Source of the DNA: CAZFJG01 sp964410915
Lineage (GTDB): Bacteria > Synergistota > Synergistia > Synergistales > JAFGMB01
Direction of reading: 5' to 3'
DNA length: 47,659 bases
Assembly: GCA_964410915.1 (NCBI GenBank)
Contig: CAYPIU010000012.1
Span: forward strand, 1-47,659
The notes beneath the pieces were generated by a model, which was given only the letters and a program-made list of their open reading frames with translations, ran no database searches and was not told the DNA's origin. Made by a program: the position numbers and the translations under genes. Below, in pieces: positions 41,669 to 47,659 of this stretch. The first letter of the stretch is position 1, and every line of letters begins with the position of its first letter.

Positions 41669-43954
41669 TTATTGTCTGGATATTCTGTTTTTGCGCAAAA
41701 TTACCAACAAAGGCATGAGGATAAAGACCGCAGATGCAGGGAAAGTTCCTGTGCTGCATCCCCCACCCCCGCCTCCGCCTCCGCTTGAGACGGTATCGGT
41801 TGTCCTATCGGTCGTTTCTGATGGTTGGGCTGTAAACTCTTCCAACTCAACATCCGAGTTTTCTACATTGATACTTCTTATATCAGGGTCGATCTCCCAT
41901 TCGTTTTTTGCAACAGAAACATTGTAATTACCAGATGGTACCTCCACAAGGAACTGACCGCGATAATCGGTTTCTGCCGTCTTCAGGATATTCTCACCCC
42001 TGATCTGTACTGATGCATTTGAAAGGGCTGAACCATTATCAGTTAAAACTGTACCGCTTATCCAGTGGTACCCATCCTCTGAAGGATCGATCAGATACAG
42101 TGACGGATCACCGTAAAGATTAAAATCTGTATAGTTCATCCACCAGGCATTAATTGAACATGAATCCTCTTTGACTGCAAAGAGAGCCTCCCCGATGGTT
42201 TTTCCTCCTGAAACAAGCTCTCGGGTGAAATCATATGCCAGGCCAGTGTTTGTGTTGCTGTTTGAAAATATCGTCTGCCCCTTAGAATACCAGGATACCC
42301 TGCTCGCTCCTATGGCTGCGATCGAACCATTCTTGAGAAGTGAATATGAGAGGTTGCTGCTGTTCTCAGGATATCCATTCAGGCATGAGACCTGGAATAC
42401 CACTGATGGGCGGGAATCATCCAGACTGCCCGTGTGAGAGGTATCCATTATATCCGCAGCAGAGGTCTGACTTCCATGAGTCCACCATACAGCAGTACCG
42501 AAACTTGAAGAATTCCAGCTGTTCGTTACATTTGAAACACTGCAGGGAGTCTTTTCAGGAGAAGGATAAATACCGTAGTTCTGCTCATAGACCCTGTAGT
42601 ATGACCAATCAGATGGGAGTATATCATCCTTTATGGCCTCCCCAAGGTGATAGCCAGGGGTACTTTCATCGCTGGGCTCCATGGGAAGAAGGATATTTTT
42701 TCTCCACTGGGCTGATTCTACTGATGTACTCTCGTAATTAATTGTTTTCTGAAGAATTCCGTCAAGATCAGAAAAGTTGCCGTAAAATGGGATCCTACCC
42801 ACGTAGACTTCCCAGTTGAGATCTATACCGCCGCTGACCATATCATCATCACCTTCGCCGTAGAAGCCATCATTATCTGCATCCCAGTCTCCTGTCAGGT
42901 CAGCGTAATAAAGATCAGAAGGTGATCTGACATAGTCAGGATCATCAGTGTACCTGTCCGAATTATTCCTTGGATAGAGCATTTTCATGGGAATATTGCC
43001 ATTGGAAGGGTCTGGATCTCCAATAAGGAGAACATATTTGAGGTTCAGTGACTGGTAATTGTTCCTGAGCCACTGCCTTATATTTTCAGCTGCTTCATCA
43101 CCATTTCCTCCACCCCAGTCGCGCTCAACTTTCAAATAAACAGAATAACCTTTTGATTCTTTCCAGTTGATAAAATTATCCAGTTTAGTGGAATCAGAAA
43201 CTACGGAAGACGTGGTAATAATGGCATAGCCCTCTGAAACCTGAACTTCTGATGATCTCATGGAAGGGAAGACCCCGTAAAATGATGAAACTGAATCAAA
43301 ATTTGAAACGGTATTTCTTACCATTTCGGCTGCTATATTATCATTCCCCGCGGATGGACCAGAAGATCGAAGGTCAGGCAATGTGCTTTCATAATTTACT
43401 GAGAGATCCCCTGCCGTTAGTCTGACAAGAGTATTATTTGCCGGATCATATCTGAATACACAGACCGAAATCCGGACTACTTTCCAGCCCCTAATTTCTC
43501 CTGGAGATATACTGATCAACCTCTTTTCAGGGAAAAGGGAAGTTCCTTCATATATTTCCCGGGCCCTTCCATTGATAATATGCCTACCCTCAGGCCAATC
43601 TTCTGCAATGGTATTATCTATTCGGGCAACAGGTACAGACGCGGGTCTCACAAGAAATGTACCATCTTCTGTAACTTCAGTTTTATTTACAATTTCAACA
43701 TTCACAGATGAAAGATCCGCTTCAGGAGGAAGCAGCACGTTGTAGTTCATGTAAGGAAGGGATGGTTCTCCCGGTACAGAGGTAAGATAGATGGCTTCTC
43801 CATTAAAAATGGCATACCCCTGCTGGTCCTGTTTTACAGTGACATTGTCAAGATCCGTAAGACTTACGGAGAGATTTCCGGCAAAAGCGGGGATCGACGC
43901 TGTTAAAAACATCATTACAACAGCTGATAGAAAAACTCTCTTTACATTCTCCAT
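41669..43954 (-). CDS. Gingipain-like C25 cysteine protease with Synergist-CTERM anchor
   Basis: A 761-aa exported protease starting at ATG 43954 (GGAGGTG 7 nt upstream). It has a signal peptide (RVFLSAVVMMFLTASIPAFA), then a propeptide-like region, then the C25 catalytic domain (about 230-630). The dyad is His493 in AVWWTHGSQTS and Cys524 in FQVSCLNGYPE; the 31-residue gap is close to that of gingipains. After it comes a carboxypeptidase-regulatory-like beta domain (about 655-715), then a Gly run with Cys733, a hydrophobic helix and the tail ILRKNRISRQ. This C-terminal part is a Synergist-CTERM sorting signal, so it should be displayed on the cell surface. A c-di-GMP riboswitch and terminator directly precede the SD. 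It probably degrades proteins for this peptide-fermenting bacterium; specificity is unknown. Confidence 0.88.
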   Translation of the reverse strand: MENVKRVFLSAVVMMFLTASIPAFAGNLSVSLTDLDNVTVKQDQQGYAIFNGEAIYLTSVPGEPSLPYMNYNVLLPPEADLSSVNVEIVNKTEVTEDGTFLVRPASVPVARIDNTIAEDWPEGRHIINGRAREIYEGTSLFPEKRLISISPGEIRGWKVVRISVCVFRYDPANNTLVRLTAGDLSVNYESTLPDLRSSGPSAGNDNIAAEMVRNTVSNFDSVSSFYGVFPSMRSSEVQVSEGYAIITTSSVVSDSTKLDNFINWKESKGYSVYLKVERDWGGGNGDEAAENIRQWLRNNYQSLNLKYVLLIGDPDPSNGNIPMKMLYPRNNSDRYTDDPDYVRSPSDLYYADLTGDWDADNDGFYGEGDDDMVSGGIDLNWEVYVGRIPFYGNFSDLDGILQKTINYESTSVESAQWRKNILLPMEPSDESTPGYHLGEAIKDDILPSDWSYYRVYEQNYGIYPSPEKTPCSVSNVTNSWNSSSFGTAVWWTHGSQTSAADIMDTSHTGSLDDSRPSVVFQVSCLNGYPENSSNLSYSLLKNGSIAAIGASRVSWYSKGQTIFSNSNTNTGLAYDFTRELVSGGKTIGEALFAVKEDSCSINAWWMNYTDFNLYGDPSLYLIDPSEDGYHWISGTVLTDNGSALSNASVQIRGENILKTAETDYRGQFLVEVPSGNYNVSVAKNEWEIDPDIRSINVENSDVELEEFTAQPSETTDRTTDTVSSGGGGGGGGCSTGTFPASAVFILMPLLVILRKNRISRQ

Positions 43955-43967
43955 TTCGTGCACCTCC

Positions 43968-43999
43968 AAAAAAATGACCCTGGGTAAAACCCTGGGCCC
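43968..43999 (-). terminator. Expression-platform terminator of the proximal c-di-GMP riboswitch
   Basis: On the minus strand a stem with one A-A mismatch (GGGCCC-A-GGGT against ACCC-A-GGG) is followed by CATTTTTTT. The run of T ends right before the GGAGGTG SD of the protease gene. The position fits a riboswitch-controlled terminator. Confidence 0.7.
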
Positions 44000-44029
44000 G
44001 GAACAGCACGAGATGCACAAAAATATGAT

Positions 44030-44112
44030 TTCGGCAACCCGGCTGTCATGACCTTTCGGTTTTAGACCCGCAGCTTTGCGCCGCCACCTTTCGATGACTT
44101 TGCCCTTATCGA
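44030..44112 (-). ncRNA. Cyclic-di-GMP-I (GEMM) riboswitch, proximal copy
   Basis: The minus strand contains the GEMM-I core in order: GGGCAAAG, the GAAA tetraloop in TCATCGAAAGGTGG, the receptor side GCGCAAAGCTGCGGGTCTAAA, the second hairpin, then GCCGGGTTGCC closing P1. By eye alignment the position equal to G20 of the Vibrio Vc2 aptamer is G, which fits c-di-GMP rather than cGAMP. The terminator at 43968 and the surface protease gene follow. About 80% of core bases match the distal copy. It may have a promoter of its own near 44150. Confidence 0.92.
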
Positions 44113-44628
44113 TCTTTTCTCTATATTCCTTTTTTTACAAAACAGTTAATCCTTCAAAATCAGTTTTTCATGTTTCGTTTCAAAAAACAGATGCCCGGAG
44201 TTAATTTAATAATTTCTTAGCTGGTATGAAAGATATTACTTCCGGTTCTCAAAACTTGATAGACTGAACTTTCATTAGTTTGTTAAAGAAAGATTTTTTA
44301 GATAGCACGCTCCGGGTAAACATATCTTTTCGAGAAAGAACAAGTTCAGTGGGCATCATTAATAAAATAAGCAGATGCTCGGGATATTCATAACGTCAAT
44401 GTTGAATATGTTGTCAGGTAAAAAGTAATTTAGATCAAATTTCAGTGCTGCCTATCCCGCTCAAAGGATCTGTTCAGCGATTCTATTACGGTAATATGGT
44501 TAATCAGTATCCAGGTATAAATGGAAAAGAAACAAATATAACAACGACAGGATGGCGGCAAGGAACATCGTTGAGAAATAATGGATACTGGAGCACCTGC
44601 TATTCTTATTCATAATTTCAAGGTACAT
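44113..44628. other. Spacer between the two c-di-GMP riboswitches
   Basis: About 515 bp without a supported gene. It is AT-rich. A possible promoter for the proximal riboswitch on the minus strand is TTAACT and TATAGA with an 18-bp gap, near 44120-44150. One short frame at 44500-44628 is listed separately. No similarity to neighbouring genes was noticed by eye. It may be the remains of a lost gene once served by the distal riboswitch. Confidence 0.4.
44500..44628 (-). CDS. Possible 42-aa membrane peptide downstream of the distal riboswitch
   Basis: The frame starts at ATG 44628, one base after the T run of the riboswitch terminator, and ends at TAA 44500. It encodes a short polar start followed by one hydrophobic helix (MFLAAILSLLYLFLFHLYL). 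There is no visible SD, and an internal ATG five codons on is no better. A chance frame or the remnant of a signal peptide from a lost gene is as likely as a real gene. Confidence 0.2.
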   Translation of the reverse strand: MYLEIMNKNSRCSSIHYFSTMFLAAILSLLYLFLFHLYLDTD

Positions 44629-44658
44629 AAAAAAATCCCGGGCGCAAAGCACCCGGGA
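44629..44658 (-). terminator. Expression-platform terminator of the distal c-di-GMP riboswitch
   Basis: A 10-bp stem with one mismatch (44649-44658 with 44636-44645), a 3-nt loop and seven T on the minus strand, 20 bp after the aptamer. Confidence 0.85.
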
Positions 44659-44677
44659 CCTGAACACAAAAATATGT

Positions 44678-44766
44678 CTTCGGCAACCCGGCGGTCATAA
44701 CCTTGAAAAGGCTTTAGACCCGTAGCTTTGCGCCGCCACCTTTCGATGGCTTTGCCTTTTTCGGCA
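44678..44766 (-). ncRNA. Cyclic-di-GMP-I (GEMM) riboswitch, distal copy
   Basis: The same core as the proximal copy: AGGCAAAGCC, the GAAA tetraloop, GCGCAAAGCTACGGGTCTAAA and GCCGGGTTGCC. Position G20 (Vc2 numbering, by eye) is G. It lies about 17 bases behind a near-perfect promoter and directly ahead of a strong terminator. No obvious gene follows at once; the next gene is the C25 protease about 680 bp on, which has a riboswitch of its own. Confidence 0.92.
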
Positions 44767-44789
44767 TCGACAAACTCTGATGCATTAAG

Positions 44790-44818
44790 ATAATATTACG
44801 TGATAAAAAATTTGTCAA
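44790..44818 (-). promoter_or_regulatory. Consensus promoter of the distal riboswitch
   Basis: A perfect TTGACA (44813-44818), 17-bp spacer and TATTAT (44790-44795) on the minus strand. Transcription would start near 44783, just ahead of the aptamer. Confidence 0.8.
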
Positions 44819-44935
44819 GAAAAAAATTATAAATAGCTGAGACGTAAGTCATGTTGAAACCTTAAGGGAACAACTAAAAAGAATTAAGAAGACGTGGGCT
44901 CGATCATGTAGAATTATTAACGTTTTGGAGAATTC

Positions 44936-44969
44936 TTAAAAAAAGGAGGGGTTACCCCCTCCTTTTTAA
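44936..44969 (-). terminator. Terminator after the 740-aa Synergist-CTERM protein gene
   Basis: A 7-bp G/C stem extended by A-T pairs (44941-44951 with 44956-44966) with a run of T on the minus strand, 17 bp after the stop. Confidence 0.85.
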
Positions 44970-44985
44970 CGATCAGGAGAGACCT

Positions 44986-47208
44986 TTAGAATCTCTTCCT
45001 GAGAAGAACAGCAATAGGTGCAATGAGCAACAGTATGGCAGAAGAGAATCCGCCTACGCTACAACCGCCTCCACTGCTACTGCTTGCTGATGCTTCTTCA
45101 TTAGGTGAAGGCTCCTCTTCCTCTGAAAAGATACCTTCTTCCGAACTTATTCCAAAAAGAGCATTTATACTTTCCAGAGGTATCTCAACACAGGCACTCC
45201 ATTTCCCTTCCAGCTGGTGCCATTCAAGGGGAAGACTTTCCCAGCCATCTCCAAATGTCCACCATAAATCACTCATGCTCCATCTTTGTGAATCGGAAAG
45301 GCCATTCAGGCAAAGTTGGATTTTACAGATCCCATTGAGGCTATCATCAAGGATCTTGATCTTGAAGAATTTACCCTTGCTGACATCCCTTTCATTTTTC
45401 AGGAAAGAATTGATTTCGAAATCCGGTTCAGTCAATTCAAGCTGGATCTTCCCATTATCATTACCGGAGCAGGGTAACCATGAAAGTTCATAGTTGAGCC
45501 CGTCACATGCCCCTTTAAAAGTTGCCATTTCTGGTAATGGGCAGGGCGGAGAAACAAGTGGAGAATATTCCCACATCTGGCATCCATAGGATGGGTTTGA
45601 AGTACCCACGAACATCCCCCCAGGGAAAGTGGAAATAGATCGGCCACCGTAATTGAAGGGATCATGAAAACCATCCCTGGTAACTGCATCCCAGCTTTTT
45701 CCATCCTCTGAGACATACATGTCAAACCCACCAGGATTATGATTCAGAAATTCGATAATATAACCAAGGACCTGGGCAATTTCTGGGTTCTCACCCAGCA
45801 TAAATTCAAATACCCTTTCCATTCCTTTCCGTTGATCAAAGGTGGTGCAATAGAGTTTTCCTTCCAATACTCCAAATTCCCAGATATAGGAATTAAAACT
45901 GAAATTAAAGGTCTTAAGCTTTGAGGCATCTATATCCAGATAAGGGGGGAAGAGAACAGGAAGAGGATGATAGAATCCTCCACTGTAATTTCCGGTGGGT
46001 AAAATAAGCATCTCTCCCAATCCCCCAACATTTACGGGATGGGGGTCGCCTATGATCATCTCCCAGTTATCATCATCATCGAACCTGTAGATCTGAGGCG
46101 GTGCAGCGCTGTTGAGAAAGTCAATGATGTCAGGATTTCCACCGAAAAGTTTGAGCATCCAGGAAGGGTGGTTCGTGAAGGTTCCTACATAGACATGATC
46201 CTTGAAGATAATTGGCGTAGCCCCGTAATTAAGATCATAGCCCATACCGGGTCCATATTTCCCCCCGGGACCAACAATTATATCCCATTCCCACTCCTCC
46301 GACCCGGGGCAGGTGTTAACAGGATGTCCCTTGTAGACAAGGAAACCAATGGTATCAGAGGCACCCATGGGTTCACCGAGAAAAGCATAGATGTATCCGT
46401 TGAAACTTATCATATCCCATATTCCTGGGATAGTAGGATTGTTGAAATAGTCAGGATTATATGCGGGGAAATCATTTAGATCTGCCACCTTAATCCAGCC
46501 TTCAGTCCATTTATCCGGTGAAGATATATCTATAGACTGGGGATTTGAACTGGCCCAGATATCGAGATTGGCATTTCCCACAAAAAGCCTTTCCTGGTGA
46601 ACTGTCGTTGAGCGAAGGCTTCCCTCGCTCAGTCTCAAGACTTCAGCTGGTTCATCTGTAGCAGGATCATATCCAGCAGGAATCTTCAGTACCCTGGGAT
46701 AACATGGCGGTAGAGGTTCTGGTACAGGTGTAGGGTAATTGACCACATAAAGAGCAGGATTCAAATCCCCTGACGCCTGGAAAACCTCCATTCCACGATA
46801 GCCGAAATCATGGCCCACCTTCATATCACCTGATTCAAAAATGGGGTCCTCCAGATATGCAATTTCCCAATCTTCACTTCCATCCATTTTATACCTGAAG
46901 ATACGAGCCCTGGTATCGGGACTTGGAGGAGGAGTCATGGAGGGATCCGTAGGCATTCCAAGCGTCCCTAATGCACTGAGCATATCCCTGTTGCTGCCCA
47001 CATAGACATATCCATCAAGAATAGCCTGGCACCAGGCATAGCTGTTGTGCACATCTCCACCAGGCTCAAGCCCATCAGGTTCCATGGAACCAAGACCGGG
47101 ATTACTTATCTTTTCCCAACCCTCAGGAACCTGTGCCCAGGATACTCCGACAAAAGACACTATCATCAGCACCAATAATGCAATAACAAATCTACTTGAT
47201 TTATTCAT
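44986..47208 (-). CDS. Secreted Synergist-CTERM protein, beta-propeller-like
   Basis: A 740-aa surface protein. The ATG at 47208 has GAAGGGG 5 nt upstream, and a signal peptide follows (RFVIALLVLMIVSFVGVSWA). An earlier open stretch includes the upstream terminator and is not used. The body (about 30-590) has repeated short beta motifs such as DGYVYVGSNRDM, NGYIYAFLGEP and KDHVYVGTFTNH, spaced like blades of a propeller. A Cys-bearing module follows (590-690), then a Glu/Ser linker, Cys716 in SSSGGGCSVGG, a hydrophobic helix and the LLRKRF tail, which is the Synergist-CTERM signal. Catalytic residues are not recognised; a binding or adhesive role is possible. Its neighbours on both sides carry the same signal. 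Confidence 0.85.
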   Translation of the reverse strand: MNKSSRFVIALLVLMIVSFVGVSWAQVPEGWEKISNPGLGSMEPDGLEPGGDVHNSYAWCQAILDGYVYVGSNRDMLSALGTLGMPTDPSMTPPPSPDTRARIFRYKMDGSEDWEIAYLEDPIFESGDMKVGHDFGYRGMEVFQASGDLNPALYVVNYPTPVPEPLPPCYPRVLKIPAGYDPATDEPAEVLRLSEGSLRSTTVHQERLFVGNANLDIWASSNPQSIDISSPDKWTEGWIKVADLNDFPAYNPDYFNNPTIPGIWDMISFNGYIYAFLGEPMGASDTIGFLVYKGHPVNTCPGSEEWEWDIIVGPGGKYGPGMGYDLNYGATPIIFKDHVYVGTFTNHPSWMLKLFGGNPDIIDFLNSAAPPQIYRFDDDDNWEMIIGDPHPVNVGGLGEMLILPTGNYSGGFYHPLPVLFPPYLDIDASKLKTFNFSFNSYIWEFGVLEGKLYCTTFDQRKGMERVFEFMLGENPEIAQVLGYIIEFLNHNPGGFDMYVSEDGKSWDAVTRDGFHDPFNYGGRSISTFPGGMFVGTSNPSYGCQMWEYSPLVSPPCPLPEMATFKGACDGLNYELSWLPCSGNDNGKIQLELTEPDFEINSFLKNERDVSKGKFFKIKILDDSLNGICKIQLCLNGLSDSQRWSMSDLWWTFGDGWESLPLEWHQLEGKWSACVEIPLESINALFGISSEEGIFSEEEEPSPNEEASASSSSGGGCSVGGFSSAILLLIAPIAVLLRKRF

Positions 47209-47308
47209 GATATCCCCTTCTTTATTATTAAAAGATACCCAAACGATCATGTTTGCTGAAAAGAAAAATTCATCAAATCTCACCTGAAGGGTTTTCCCCG
47301 GGTTGACC

Positions 47309-47340
47309 AAAAAAATGGAGCCGGAAGAACCCGACTCCAT
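47309..47340 (-). terminator. Terminator between two Synergist-CTERM genes
   Basis: A 10-bp stem (47331-47340 with 47315-47324, one T-G pair), a 6-nt loop and seven T on the minus strand, 21 bp after the stop of the upstream partial gene. The promoter of the 740-aa protein gene must therefore lie within 47209-47308, though no clear boxes are seen. Confidence 0.82.
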
Positions 47341-47360
47341 TTGCCTATCAAGAGAGATCG

Positions 47361-47659
47361 TTAAAATCTCTTCCTGAGAAGAACAGCTATTGGTGCAATG
47401 AGCAGAAGTATTGCAGCCGGGAATCCGCCTACGCTACATCCGCTTCCACTGTCGCTGCTTGCTGTAGCGGAAGGAGTTTCGTCAGTTTCGTTATCGTCAC
47501 CATTACCATTACCATCGCCTGGATCCGGTGTTACAGGATCAAATATAGTCGGATCACCAGCTCCGATAACTACACCCGGGAGATCGCTGATATCTCCATC
47601 AAATACGATGGCTGCTTCACATTCACCACCGCTGGTGGGTGTCCAGGTGGCAGGTACGC
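47361..47659 (-). CDS. C-terminal part of another Synergist-CTERM surface protein (cut by window edge)
   Basis: Only the last 98 residues are in the window; the gene continues to the right. Visible is a domain end with Cys (TPTSGGECEAAIVFDGDI), a Pro/Gly/Asp/Asn-rich linker (PDPGDGNGNGDDNETDETP), a Ser stretch, the Cys in SGSGCSVGGF, a hydrophobic helix (PAAILLLIAPIAVLL) and RKRF. The last 27 residues are almost the same as in the neighbour at 44986, and even the DNA is alike over about 80 bases. Function of the main body cannot be told. Confidence 0.85.
   Translation of the reverse strand, partial: VPATWTPTSGGECEAAIVFDGDISDLPGVVIGAGDPTIFDPVTPDPGDGNGNGDDNETDETPSATASSDSGSGCSVGGFPAAILLLIAPIAVLLRKRF

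Noticed and set aside
47209..47340. Extended N-terminus of the 740-aa surface protein
   Set aside because: It would read through a terminator; the SD and signal peptide fit ATG 47208.

Overview
The window looks like chromosomal DNA of a member of the phylum Synergistota. The strongest evidence is at the right end. Three predicted surface proteins end in the same C-terminal sorting signal: a Gly-rich stretch with one Cys, a hydrophobic segment, then a short basic tail ending Arg-Lys-Arg-Phe or similar. This is the Synergist-CTERM type. GC content is roughly 43% by eye. Genes are short-spaced and set in small operons, and many start at TTG or GTG behind strong Shine-Dalgarno (SD) sites. No rRNA, tRNA, CRISPR array, transposase or phage gene was seen.

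Left end (1-3400): two tandem minus-strand genes each carry an in-frame TGA at codon 34. Each TGA is followed by a 9-bp, 3-nt-loop hairpin that fits a bacterial SECIS, so I read them as paralogous HesB/IscA-like selenoproteins. A decayed stretch follows, then an RluA-type pseudouridine synthase and a YhaM-type exoribonuclease.

3400-13250: an aspartate-type aminotransferase, a Cdc48/VAT-like double AAA ATPase, a lytic transglycosylase with VanZ, and a serine biosynthesis operon. That operon encodes an aminotransferase, SerA and a histidine-phosphatase-type candidate phosphoserine phosphatase. It is preceded by an unannotated 42-codon leader with 11 Ser codons and a strong terminator just before the first gene, which is the layout of a transcription attenuator.

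13250-24500: an M48 protease, two tandem paralogous LysN/MocR-like aminotransferases, MnmE, leucyl aminopeptidase, a nitroreductase, an EamA permease, HtpG and a small lytic transglycosylase.

24600-41500: an iron/cobalamin-type ABC importer (binding protein, FecCD permease, ATPase) with a hairpin at its mRNA 5' end; an acidic membrane coiled-coil protein; a class II aldolase; an ABC-F ATPase; a secreted LmeA/DUF2993-like protein with a possible 33-aa ORF ahead of it; a CBS/metallo-hydrolase/ROK kinase operon; an ArsB/NhaD-type transporter; an L,D-transpeptidase; and glycolytic GpmA and PfkA. PfkA has the residues of a PPi-dependent enzyme.

Right end (41600-47659): a gingipain-like C25 cysteine protease, a 740-aa secreted protein and the tail of a third protein, all with Synergist-CTERM signals. 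Two c-di-GMP-I (GEMM) riboswitches with their own terminators lie upstream of the protease. They suggest that c-di-GMP controls display of this surface protease.

The main points for a second look are the two missed selenoprotein genes, the serine attenuator and the double c-di-GMP riboswitch arrangement.
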